Source: FEN-1250 sp039918615 (lineage in GTDB: Bacteria > Gemmatimonadota > Gemmatimonadetes > Gemmatimonadales > Gemmatimonadaceae). Taken from it: a DNA stretch of 31,173 bases. The first letter of the stretch is position 1. Each line of letters starts with the position of its first letter. Positions 8,044 to 15,242 of this stretch are shown here, piece after piece. Position numbers and translations under genes: made by a program. Below the pieces are notes generated by a model. It did not search any database and had not been told where the DNA came from. It was given only the letters and a program-made list of their open reading frames with translations. The DNA lies in assembly GCA_039918615.1 (NCBI GenBank), contig JBDSHG010000223.1, positions 1 through 31,173 of the forward strand, given 5' to 3'.

Positions 8044-9456
8044 ATGCGGATTCCCTATCTCGCCGTGCTGCTCGGCGCTCTCTCGATGGGTGCGTGCAAG
8101 GACTCGACGCGACCTGACCTGAACAACCCGAGCGTGACGGACTTCTCGACCATCACGGATCTGTCGCAGGTCCAAGCGCTCACGATCGGCGTCTTGAATG
8201 GCGATCGGGCCCAGATTGGCAACGAGATTCTGTACGGCGAGACCATCGGACGAGATGGTTACCGGCTTACCGGTTCCGAACCGCGCTTCGTGACGGAGCT
8301 GCTCGGGAGCGGGATCGATCCCAGCGATTTTCTCGGGGCCTCGCTCTGGCCATATGCCGCGGTCCGACTCGCGAACATCGGCATCGGCGGCGTCAGCAAG
8401 GCGCCCACGAGCGTCCTGTCTCCGCAGGGGCAGCAGGCCACGCTCGGGTACCTGCGCACGATCAAGGCGCTCCTCTATCTCCGAATCGCGGAAACGCACG
8501 ATACGACAGGCGCACCGATCAACGTCGATATTCCGGCGACTGACCCACTCGCGCCATTGAACTGCGCGAACGACGTTAAAATCTATATCGCGGCGCTGCT
8601 CGACTCCGCGGCGACGAATCTCAGCGCCGGAGGGGACAGTTTTCCATTCGTCCTGGCGAATGGCTTCGCCGGCTTCGACACTCCGACGAGTTTCCTCACG
8701 TTCAATCGCGCGCTGGCAGCCAAAACCGACGTCTACATCGCCTTCCGTAACTTCGCGGCGAGCGGCGCCATCGACGCGGGTGCGCTCACCGCGGCGTCGA
8801 ACGCGCTCGAGGCATCCTTCCTGACAGAGGATGCGGGACAGCTCGACGCTGGCCCGTCGCACACTTACAGCACGAACTCCGGTGATGCGACCAACCCGCT
8901 CTTCGAAAATCCGGCCAGCACAGTGTACCGGGTGAATCCACGGGTCGTGGCCGAAGCGGAAAACGGCGATCAGCGGGTGGCGAAAAAGATCATTACCGGA
9001 TCGCCGATCAATCAGTCCGACATCACGTCCTCGTACGTCTACGTCGTGTATACCTCGCCGTCGTCACCGATCAGCATCATCAGCGACAAGGAGCTGCTGC
9101 TGTTGAAGGCGGAAGTGCTCTGGGGGCAGGGGAATTATTCCGGCGCGCTCGCGCCTACGAACTTCATTCGGGTGAATGACGGCGGGCTCGCTCCCAAGAC
9201 GCTGTCGGCTTTTGGCTCGAACGTGCCGGGGAATTTGCTCGACGAGATTCTCAAGCAGAAGCGGTATTCGCTCCTTTGGCAGAGTCCCGATCGCTGGCTG
9301 GACGCACGGCTATTTGGCAAGCTGAATGGCAGTGAGCCCCCCGTTGGCGTGGGACAGGAACGCACCTTCGATCCTCTTCCCAACTTCCCCATTCCATTCG
9401 ACGAGGTGAGTGCGCGGAGTGGAGATCTCAGCCAGCAGTGTAGTTCCGCGAACTGA
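8044..9456 (+). CDS. SusD/RagB-family nutrient-binding outer-membrane lipoprotein
   Basis: 470-residue surface lipoprotein expected to cap the SusC-like channel encoded just upstream. The ATG at 8044 is preferred: GGAG lies ten bases before it and it opens directly into a lipoprotein signal (LLGALSMGAC, lipidated Cys18). An upstream in-frame ATG at 7990 lacks a ribosome-binding site. The mature protein begins KDSTRPDLNNPSVTDF, as in SusD proteins. The C-terminal half has the family's ligand and helix motifs, including DKELLLLKAEVLWGQGNY and LLDEILKQKRYSLLWQSPDRWLD, the TPR-like scaffold and the conserved region near the C-terminus. It ends with no visible terminator, and accessory debris follows. 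Confidence 0.9.
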   Translation: MRIPYLAVLLGALSMGACKDSTRPDLNNPSVTDFSTITDLSQVQALTIGVLNGDRAQIGNEILYGETIGRDGYRLTGSEPRFVTELLGSGIDPSDFLGASLWPYAAVRLANIGIGGVSKAPTSVLSPQGQQATLGYLRTIKALLYLRIAETHDTTGAPINVDIPATDPLAPLNCANDVKIYIAALLDSAATNLSAGGDSFPFVLANGFAGFDTPTSFLTFNRALAAKTDVYIAFRNFAASGAIDAGALTAASNALEASFLTEDAGQLDAGPSHTYSTNSGDATNPLFENPASTVYRVNPRVVAEAENGDQRVAKKIITGSPINQSDITSSYVYVVYTSPSSPISIISDKELLLLKAEVLWGQGNYSGALAPTNFIRVNDGGLAPKTLSAFGSNVPGNLLDEILKQKRYSLLWQSPDRWLDARLFGKLNGSEPPVGVGQERTFDPLPNFPIPFDEVSARSGDLSQQCSSAN

Positions 9457-9518
9457 CGCTAGAGTCGGGCGGCGCATAGCCCGTAGCCCACCGTAGATTT
9501 CTTTGACGTTCGCACTAC

Positions 9519-9611
9519 TGTGGCTCGATGATTCCCAGCAGTCATGAGCTCGCGCTCAGTGCGCTGCGCATGGCGCTCGAGGCGCGGCGCCCGGCGCCAG
9601 GTCCAGAGTAG
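9519..9611 (+). pseudogene. IS3-family transposase (OrfB) fragment
   Basis: One short frame reads CGSMIPSSHELALSALRMAL followed by EARRPAPG, then stops at 9609-9611. It matches the segment of IS3-type integrase-core transposases between the first and second catalytic Asp, usually followed by a histidine-aspartate motif (IHHSDRG) that is missing here. It is a fragment of about 30 residues with no terminal repeats recognised. It belongs to a different IS3 lineage from the element at 10882-12119, whose equivalent segment has a different sequence. Confidence 0.6.
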
Positions 9612-10024
9612 CGTGAGATTTTTGCGGGAGGAGGTCGAGAAAAAATTTTGGCGAAGAGCGGATGGTTGCGGATGCTCGTGCGATTGCGCCTGTTCCAGAT
9701 TTCGCGAGATTGTTGATGGGTAGATGACGAGTAAAAGCAGCGCAGAATGCAGGTGCGTGCAGCAGTGCTGATCTCTTAAGAATTCTAAGCGAGATGAGGT
9801 CACGAGCCTGCACACAACGGAATCGATATTTAGTCAAATACCGGGTCACGACGACGCGAAGCGCAATGAGCTTGCTATCTGATACGGAGACTGGATCGAG
9901 TGGCGCGGCAGGAAAATCCAGCCCGCTCGCGTGCCCGGTGGTGTGGCCGAATTCCGGAGAGTTTATCGCGTCATCATAGCGGTCGTACTTGAAAAGCGGC
10001 TCGGGCCACTTCGTCAGCCTGTAA

Positions 10025-10171
10025 AAAGATAAACGCATACCGCCACCGGCCTCCGTAACACGGCCGCGGTCGTCGGACGCTTTCGGTAGATCCCCTCTCC
10101 TTCTACCGTCGGGACCGAGTGTGAAAAAGGAGGCGACGTATAGACAGAAAGCCCCACGGCATTTATGCCGT
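10025..10171 (+). pseudogene. Possible IS200/IS605 TnpB C-terminal tail
   Basis: One plus-strand frame, starting after a stop at 10022-10024, reads RPRSSDAFGRSPLLLPSGPS, then VKKEATYRQKAPRHL, running directly into the hairpin at 10149-10178. Many TnpB proteins end with a tail of the type (S/P)-(M/V)-K-(Q/K)-E-A just before the element's right-end hairpin, whose loop is often TTTA as here. No zinc-finger or RuvC segment of TnpB is visible upstream, so if correct this is only the last ~45 residues. The alternative is chance plus a terminator for the neighbouring lipoprotein. Confidence 0.35.
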
Positions 10172-10178
10172 GGAGCTT
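10149..10178 (-). terminator. Strong hairpin downstream of the small lipoprotein
   Basis: AAGC-C-CCACGGCA / TTTA loop / TGCCGTGG-A-GCTT: an 8-base-pair GC-rich core plus four more pairs across one mismatch. Read on the minus strand it lies 60 bases after the lipoprotein stop and is followed by CTTTCTGTCT, so it can act as a Rho-independent terminator. Read on the plus strand it resembles an IS200/IS605 right-end hairpin and is followed by TGTTTGTTT. Confidence 0.55.
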
Positions 10179-10237
10179 CGTGTTTGTTTCAGCTCGGTTG
10201 TACGCTTCCTGCCGACGGATTGGCCCGATGCCTGCGG

Positions 10238-10711
10238 CTAACGTGTGGCCTGCCAGGGGCCAGCGAAGGTATAGTTCTGCCCACCGGAAGCGACGGTACA
10301 ACTCGCATTCCCTGACATTCGGTTAGCGGGCGATCCCGACCCGGTACCCGTGTAGTTGCACCCAGCATCATCGGAGAAGGAAACTTGATTTCCGGACGTT
10401 TGTCCCCCGGTGATTGCCCCCGCGTTGTTGCTGCTTCCTGATCCGCCAGGACCAGTGCAGGTCGACACGTCGTTGTAGGTCCCGCTCAACTGACTGCCGT
10501 TCTGGTTAACGGTCGCCTGACCTTGTGCCGAGCAGGAGGTCGAAAGCGATGCGTTGCTAATGTTGACACTGAGATTCCATATTCCCGCGAGTGACATGGG
10601 CCCCGACGGCCCGGTGGAGCTGCCGCCGCAAGCAACCAGCGCTCCCACCAAACAACTGGCTATCACTTTTTTTGATGCGGTGTTTGCGAGCGCTGTCAGA
10701 AGTCGGTGCAT
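10238..10711 (-). CDS. Small secreted lipoprotein, Gly/Ser/Thr-rich, unknown function
   Basis: 157-residue predicted lipoprotein. ATG 10711 has GGAG ten bases upstream. The signal ends at LVGALVAC (Cys28), followed by a GGSSTGPSGP linker and then a compact domain with alternating strands (LAGIWNLSVNI, QATVNQNGSQLSGTYNDVST, NQVSFSDD, RMSGNASCTV, YTFAGPWQATR). The pattern of short strands with LSGTY/MSGN repeats suggests a small beta-barrel like those in lipocalin- or avidin-type domains; this is shape inference only. Several Cys (SCSAQG, STCTG, AGCNY, ASCTV) could form disulfides. Longer in-frame starts upstream run into IS DNA and are not credible. Confidence 0.72.
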   Translation of the reverse strand: MHRLLTALANTASKKVIASCLVGALVACGGSSTGPSGPMSLAGIWNLSVNISNASLSTSCSAQGQATVNQNGSQLSGTYNDVSTCTGPGGSGSSNNAGAITGGQTSGNQVSFSDDAGCNYTGTGSGSPANRMSGNASCTVASGGQNYTFAGPWQATR

Positions 10712-10966
10712 ATTGATTATTCTCCGAGGGAAATGAGTCGGCGCCGGATGCGGAAGTGCGAGTAACGCAGCGTCGAGACATACACTGTTTGCATTCGCAT
10801 GCCGGGCATTCCTGATTTTATTAGATACGGCGGTGCGCGTGAGAGGCGCATCGGTATACACGACGATTTTTGCACCTCCTTCCCGAAATCTGGTCCGTCT
10901 GGAGTGACGTTTTGACATCGTTGGGAGCTTGGCCCAAACTCCGGGGATCGGAGCCAAGATGACCAA

Positions 10967-11455
10967 GTGATGCGGACCAGCCGATTCACGAACGACCAGA
11001 TCGTCCAGGTACTGCACCAAGCCGAGAGCGGCACGTCGGTGGCCGACATTTGCCGAAAGCTCCAAGTCACGGAGACGACGTTTTACCGATGGAAGAAGAA
11101 GGTCACGGGGTTGGACGTCAGCGATCTGCGCGAATTGCGACAATTGCGTGAGGAGAACCAGAAGCTCAAAGGCTTGGTCGCCGAGTTGAGCCTGGACAAG
11201 ACGATCCTTCCGCGAGGCGCTCAGAAAAAAATCGTGAGCCCTGCCTCGAGGCGCGAGTTGGTAGACTGGGCCAAGCACGGCTTCCAACTCACCGAGCGCC
11301 GGGCATGCAGAGCCGTGACGGTTGGCCGGTCGCTGATGCGCTACACGAGCATCAAGTCGCCCGACGCGCCATTGCGCGCGCGCCTGCACGAGCTCGCGCG
11401 CGATCGCATCACGTTCGGGTACCCACGGTTGCACGTGTTGCTCAGGCGTGAATAG
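10967..11455 (+). pseudogene. IS3 OrfA plus N-terminal OrfB, fused by a one-base insertion
   Basis: Begins with an IS3 OrfA helix-turn-helix (RTSRFTNDQIVQVLHQAESG ... TTFYRWKKK) and a leucine-zipper segment (LRELRQLREENQKLKGLVAE). At ~11207-11211 an extra C replaces the expected LREALRKK with LPRGAQKK; without it OrfA would end at TGA 11235-11237, overlapping a GTG for OrfB at 11234. A run of seven A (11225-11231) is the expected -1 slippage site. After it comes OrfB's start (VSPASRRELVDW, RRACRAV, TFGYPRLHVLLRRE), cut by TAG at 11453-11455. The fusion is therefore a mutation, not the normal programmed frameshift product. Confidence 0.82.
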
Positions 11456-12095
11456 TGGGCCGTCAATCGCAAGCGGGTGTATCGGTTATACCGGGAAGAA
11501 GGCTTGTCGCTTACGCGGAAGCGGCCCCGTCGTCGCAAGGCTGCCATTCCGACCCGTGCGACCGACGACCGTCGCCGCGAATCAGCGGTGGGCTATGGAC
11601 TTCATGCACGACGTACTGGCCTCAGGACAGAAGATCCGCGTCTTCACGCTCGTCGACGTCCACACGCGTGAATGCTTGACGTTGCGAGCGCAGCGGAGCT
11701 TCCGCGGTGAAGACGTCGCCTCCATTCTGAGCGAGGTCGGGAAAAGCCGTGATGCACTGCCGGAAGTGATTCAAGTGGACAACGGAACCGAGTTCACCTC
11801 GACGGCGCTCGACCACTGGGCGTATTGGAATCGCGTGCAACTGGACTTCAGTCGGCCCGCGAAACCCGCGGACAATTGCATCGTCGAAGCGTTCAACGGC
11901 AGCGTGAGACGTGAGTGCTTAACGCAACATTGGGTTGTCTCGCTCACCGAGGCCCAGCTCGTGCTACGCGAATGGCAGGAGGACTACAACACCGTCCGTC
12001 CGCACCAGAGCTTAGCGAATGAACCACCAGCCACATATGCGAAGACTGCAGCGGGCGGACGCTTCACCCCGAGCCCCATTCGATTGAAAAACTAG
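11456..12095 (+). pseudogene. IS3 OrfB transposase remainder (DDE core), frameshifted
   Basis: Continues the same transposase after the premature TAG: WAVNRKRVYRLYREEGLSL is still in the OrfA-fusion frame to ~11560, then homology switches frame near 11560-11580 and continues to 12095 (ANQRWAMDFMHDVLASGQ ...). The catalytic triad is intact: Asp in AMDFMHD, Asp in IQVDNGTEFTS, Glu in IVEAFNGSVR. The C-terminal WQEDYNTVRPHQSLAN is typical of the family. With a stop and a frameshift in OrfB and an indel in OrfA, the element should not transpose by itself. Confidence 0.82.
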
Positions 12096-12119
12096 CGCTC
12101 GATGTGGATCAGATTCGGG

Positions 12120-12362
12120 TGTACCCACCTTCCGCCGAACACAGTAGCATTGGCTGTTTCAAGTAAGGGAAACTATGCCGCGTTCAAAGGCTCTACCAAC
12201 GTCGGCTTCATCGTACAAAAGGGCGCTCCCGGCAAACCCACATATCTGTACCGTTTCAACAACCCTGGCGACCAGGCAAATCACTCGAAGCGGTGGTCGC
12301 TGTTCTCAGATGCCAACGGCAATTCGTCCTGTTGGATCTCTGATCCCAAATGGAAGAGTTGA
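12120..12362 (+). pseudogene. 3' remnant of a gene cut by the IS3 element
   Basis: The open frame from the IS right end encodes ~80 residues that look like a genuine C-terminus (AVSSKGNYAAFKGSTNVGFI, then YLYRFNNPGDQ, KRWSLFSDANGNSSCWISD) and ends at TGA 12360-12362. No start codon with a ribosome-binding site is visible; the first ATG in frame (12102) lies inside the IS repeat. It ends three bases before the next gene, so the two were probably one operon. Family unknown. No matching N-terminal part was found left of the IS, so a deletion may have accompanied insertion. Confidence 0.55.
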
Positions 12363-12365
12363 CCA

Positions 12366-12782
12366 ATGACAACACTCTTGAAACGAAGCGCGCTGAGTTT
12401 CCCGGTAGTAGTCGTCGCCATTTGCACTATCGCAGCGTCGCGGGCGACGACTTTGAACTGCGGATCTTCGACCGCGGTGCTCGGTCAGACGTTGACGCAG
12501 CTCGTTCAGAAGATGACCGTTGATGGCGATACAGCGACGCAACGCTCTTTGAAATTCGCTTCGATCTCCCCCGCGGTGTGGGTGAAGGACGAGACGAAAT
12601 GCACAAAGATTCTAACGACCGTGGACAAACTTTGGTCCGCTCCGCGAGGCGGGCCGGTCTACGTGATGCAGCTCGGTACGGACTACGCTGTGATTCAAGG
12701 CGACAACAAGGCGGGGCCCAACCGCCCGATCATGCACGTGGACGCGGCATTTAAGTACATCGGATCCGGAATCTGGCAGTAG
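12366..12782 (+). CDS. Small secreted protein, unknown function
   Basis: 138 residues with a signal peptide (KRSALSFPVVVVAICTIAAS, likely cleaved near SRA-TTLN), hence periplasmic or exported. The mature part has two Cys (LNCGSS, TKCTK) that could pair. It contains an amphipathic segment (LGQTLTQLVQKMTVDG) and a strand-rich C-terminus (PVYVMQLGTDYAVIQGDN, then AAFKYIGSGIWQ). I recognise no family. It begins four bases after the stop of the truncated upstream frame, and its promoter may have been lost with the IS insertion. A strong hairpin follows the stop. Confidence 0.6.
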   Translation: MTTLLKRSALSFPVVVVAICTIAASRATTLNCGSSTAVLGQTLTQLVQKMTVDGDTATQRSLKFASISPAVWVKDETKCTKILTTVDKLWSAPRGGPVYVMQLGTDYAVIQGDNKAGPNRPIMHVDAAFKYIGSGIWQ

Positions 12783-12797
12783 AGGATCGGAGACAGC

Positions 12798-12837
12798 ACA
12801 AAGGCGGCGCATGATTTATATCGTGCGCCGCCTTTGT
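12798..12837. terminator. Perfect 14-bp stem between convergent genes
   Basis: ACAAAGGCGGCGCA (12798-12811) pairs perfectly with TGCGCCGCCTTTGT (12824-12837) across a 12-base AT-rich loop. It lies 15 bases after the small secreted protein stop and about 120 bases beyond the DsbA-like gene on the other strand. The CTTTG/CAAAG at the stem base provides short U-runs on both strands, so a bidirectional terminator is likely. Confidence 0.7.
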
Positions 12838-12958
12838 CGCATCACATCCCGTGAGGTCACCACCCCATCCGCGAACCCCACTTTCGTTTCCAGATGGGCG
12901 ATCGTGTCGCCGAGGTAGCCGGCCATGCACAGCACGTCGCGCTATCGCTCTCCGCTCT

Positions 12959-13648
12959 TCAGTGCTTTGCCGCATTGGACGCCAGTGCGAGCGCCGAATC
13001 GATCGCAATTCGGAAGTTGGCGATCGGCTGCGCGCCCGTCACCATCATGCCGCCGATGAGGAACGTCGGCGTCGACTCCACGCCGGCCTTCGTCGCGCGA
13101 TCGATGTCCGCCTCGATCATCGGCTTCGTGATGTGGCCCGAAACGCATTTGCGAAATGCCGCCGCATCCACACCCTGCGCGGCAGCGAGTGAGTCGAACA
13201 TCGGCTGCGGCGCAGGGAGCGCCTCCCACTGTTTCTGCGTCGTGAAGAGCGCGTCGTGCATCTGCCAGAACTTGTCCTGCGCGGCTGCGCACATCGCGGA
13301 CTCCGATGCAGCGAACGAGTTGCGATGCATCGACAGCGGGAAGTTCACGTAGGCGAGGCGCACCTTGCCCGCGTCCACGTAGTCGCGCTTGATGTCGACG
13401 TAGGCCTCGTCGTGGAACTGACGGCAGAAGGGACACTGGAAGTCGCTCACCTCCACCACCCACACGGTCGCGGTGGGGCTGCCGAGGATGCGCGCGTGAT
13501 CGGCGCGGCGGAGAAGGAGGCTGTCGGGGCCGGCGGTGGCGGAAGACGTCGCGCTGGTGGCGGCGCTGGCGCTCGAGCTCTTGCCGCACGCGAGAACGAC
13601 CGCAATCGCGGCGACGGCAACGGACATGTAGGGATACCCGCGCTGCAC
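12959..13648 (-). CDS. DsbA-like thioredoxin-fold lipoprotein
   Basis: 229-residue predicted envelope thiol-disulfide oxidoreductase (DsbA/thioredoxin_4 type). It has a lipoprotein-like signal (VAAIAVVLACG, Cys21), a Ser/Ala-rich linker, then the thioredoxin fold: VVEVSDFQCPFCRQFHDEAY holds the CPFC active site (72-75), and STPTFLIGG supplies the cis-proline loop (~191). LAYVNFPLSMHRNSFAASES matches the helical insertion of this family. GTG 13648 has AGAGGAG close upstream (spacing about three bases); an ATG at 13627 is possible and still leaves a lipoprotein signal. It starts 11 bases after the stop of the upstream gene, so the two form an operon. It probably oxidises or isomerises secreted protein disulfides; the partner is unknown. 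Confidence 0.85.
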   Translation of the reverse strand: MQRGYPYMSVAVAAIAVVLACGKSSSASAATSATSSATAGPDSLLLRRADHARILGSPTATVWVVEVSDFQCPFCRQFHDEAYVDIKRDYVDAGKVRLAYVNFPLSMHRNSFAASESAMCAAAQDKFWQMHDALFTTQKQWEALPAPQPMFDSLAAAQGVDAAAFRKCVSGHITKPMIEADIDRATKAGVESTPTFLIGGMMVTGAQPIANFRIAIDSALALASNAAKH

Positions 13649-13659
13649 GTGCTCCTCTG

Positions 13660-14838
13660 CTAGTAGGTGGAAACGATGCGCCGAAGCGCGTTGGCGCGGC
13701 GATCGAGAATGAAGGTGTGTCCGTCGTGCGAGACGATGGCCGACGCGAAGCCGAGCGAGCGCGCGAGCCCAATGGTCTTCGGGGTGTCGGTCGAGATATT
13801 GACGAGATAGACCCCTTCTGGTCCCGCGGCGACGAAGAGCCGCAGCCCGTCGATCGACACGTCGTAGGCGAAGCGCGCGTCCGACCAGGAGGGGCGCGCC
13901 TTCGGATTTATGGGATTCGAGATGTCGATGAGCGCGACGCCCTTCTCGCCCATCGCCACCGCCGCAATCCCGCGATCGATCACGACGCGCAGCCCGACGC
14001 CGGGCAGTGGCACCGAGCCGATGGTCACGAGTGAGTCGCCGGTGATACGCAGCGCGACGAGCGCGCGATCGGTGGAGGCCCAGAGCACCGCGCGCGCCTC
14101 GTCGAGCGCGACGTCGCGGACGGGCGCACCCAGGTCGGTGCCGGGGAAATCGCGCACAGAGTCGGCGTTCACCGGCACGCTCTCGACTCGATTGCCGGTG
14201 GCGATGAAGATGCGGGTGTCGGTGGCGGCGATCGCGCTGATGTTCGCGCGGCGCACCAGAACTCCGGGGCCCTTCTCCGGTGGATAGATATAGAGGCCGG
14301 TGCGCGAGCCGAGGGCGAGCCAGGCGGTGCGCGGCGCGAGATCGATGGCGCCGATGCCGTGCAGGCCGGCGGCGCGCGTCCCGAGGGAGATGAGTCGCGC
14401 ATCCATGGTGGAGAAGAGCTGAACGCCGTCGCTCCCGCCCACGGCCGCGGTGGAATCGCGAATCGTGAGCACGGTGGGGTCGCCGTCGAGCTCCACGCCG
14501 ACATTCGGGATCTTGAGTGAAGGCGCGCCGTGAAAGGCGATCGTACGGCGCTCGTCGAGCTGGCGCCCGACGAAGAATCCCGCGAGTCCACCTGCAGCCC
14601 CGCCGATGAGCGGCATTCCTGCGCCGCGCGAGCCGCCACCCTTGCTAAAGCCCCACCCCGCAAGTCCGCCGGCCACTACTCCTAGGATGCCTGTGACGAG
14701 GGCGCGCGGTCGCGGGTGGGTGATTGTCCCGGAGGCGGTGCTGTCGCTGAGCCGTTGAGCGCCCAGGGACGGGGCGGAGGCGGCGAGGGCAAGGGGTATG
14801 AGGACGCGGCGAGCAATCTGCCGGACGACGGGTGCCAT
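13660..14838 (-). CDS. Secreted LVIVD-type beta-propeller protein with glycine zipper
   Basis: 392 residues from ATG 14838. Signal peptide RRVLIPLALAASAPSLGA, cleaved before QRL. Residues ~40-95 form a glycine-zipper hydrophobic segment (ALVTGILGVVAGGLAGWGFS and IGGAAGGLAGFFVGRQ), which usually inserts in or spans a membrane. The rest is repeated blades of the LVIVD/choice-of-anchor type: VQLFSTMDARLISLG, IGAIDLAPRTAWLALGS, VRDVALDEARAVLWAST, GVALIDISNPINPKA, GVYLVNISTDTPKTIG, HTFILDRRANALRRI. These resemble YVTN/LVIVD propellers that act as extracellular binding platforms. No good Shine-Dalgarno is visible. It is co-transcribed with the DsbA-like gene, but its mature part carries no obvious Cys, so a direct substrate relationship is not supported. 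Confidence 0.75.
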   Translation of the reverse strand: MAPVVRQIARRVLIPLALAASAPSLGAQRLSDSTASGTITHPRPRALVTGILGVVAGGLAGWGFSKGGGSRGAGMPLIGGAAGGLAGFFVGRQLDERRTIAFHGAPSLKIPNVGVELDGDPTVLTIRDSTAAVGGSDGVQLFSTMDARLISLGTRAAGLHGIGAIDLAPRTAWLALGSRTGLYIYPPEKGPGVLVRRANISAIAATDTRIFIATGNRVESVPVNADSVRDFPGTDLGAPVRDVALDEARAVLWASTDRALVALRITGDSLVTIGSVPLPGVGLRVVIDRGIAAVAMGEKGVALIDISNPINPKARPSWSDARFAYDVSIDGLRLFVAAGPEGVYLVNISTDTPKTIGLARSLGFASAIVSHDGHTFILDRRANALRRIVSTY

Positions 14839-15242
14839 GCCGGAAGATATGGTAGCGTCAGCGGAGGCCGCTACGGTATGGTTAGGCGGGCTCAACAGAT
14901 TGCTGGGGGTGGATTCGTGATACTTCACCGCATTCTTGCACTGTGTGCTACCACACTTTATGTTCGTGAATGTTCGGTTGCGACAATGCGATCCTGAAAA
15001 TGTTCCATTGTCGGAACCGGAGTACAGACTTTTCCGTCGGGTGCCGTGACTATCGCCCATGGCTGCCCCATGGCTGCCCCATGTGTGTCGTGCCGCCGCA
15101 TGCGAATCGAACCGCCAAGAGGAGGGGACACCCAGCGGCATGAGAGGGAGGCGCAACGCGATTTCCGCGAGCGCTCGAACGCCAACCAGACAAGATCCAT
15201 CGTCGTCCACACACCTTTTGGAAGAGGTGGCAAGGAGGAAGC
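14839..15242. other. Divergent intergenic region between propeller gene and second susC
   Basis: About 400 bases separating divergently transcribed genes. It holds a promoter-like pair at 14936-14964, a GTAGCG/CGCTAC inverted repeat (14852-14857 / 14869-14874) just upstream of the propeller gene, an 11-base tandem repeat (CCATGGCTGCC at 15057-15067 and 15068-15078, plus a partial third CCATG), and AAGGAGG (15232-15238) for the ATG at 15243. Reading frames here have no known product. Confidence 0.5.
14936..14964 (+). promoter_or_regulatory. Candidate promoter and operator for the second SusC/SusD pair
   Basis: TTGCAC (14936-14941) and TATGTT (14959-14964) are separated by exactly 17 bases. 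The spacer holds an inverted repeat GTGTG-CTAC-CACAC (14943-14956), a plausible repressor site. If used, transcription would start near 14972 and give an unusually long leader (~270 bases) before the ATG at 15243. Confidence 0.35.

Larger units (their letters stand above)
9457..10237. other. Accessory graveyard between SusD and a lipoprotein
   Basis: Nearly 800 bases without an intact gene. Recognisable pieces are an IS3 OrfB fragment (9519-9611) and a hairpin with a possible TnpB tail (10025-10178). Other open frames (9556-10038 minus, 9794-9979 plus) have no known motif, no good ribosome-binding site, and are rich in Arg/Ser read-through. I see nothing else supportable. Confidence 0.5.
10882..12119 (+). 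mobile_element. Decayed IS3-family element (IS407-like) with terminal inverted repeats
   Basis: Approximately 1.24 kb. The outer ends match as imperfect inverted repeats: left 10882-10904 begins CCCGAAATCTGGTCC and the right-end complement (12098-12119) begins CCCGAATCTGATCC, differing by a one-base gap and a few substitutions. The true tips may extend a few bases further (a TG occurs at 10871). No target duplication could be assigned. Inside are an OrfA-like HTH/leucine-zipper gene and an OrfB DDE transposase, both damaged. It separates the small lipoprotein from a gene tail at 12120-12362, which it probably truncated. Confidence 0.75.

Noticed and set aside
9556..10038. 160-codon minus-strand frame in the graveyard
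   Set aside because: No motif, poor start context, and it overlaps the IS3 OrfB fragment on the other strand.
13660..15210. 516-codon frame extending the propeller protein upstream
   Set aside because: The extra N-terminus crosses the divergent control region and buries the signal peptide that starts cleanly at 14838.
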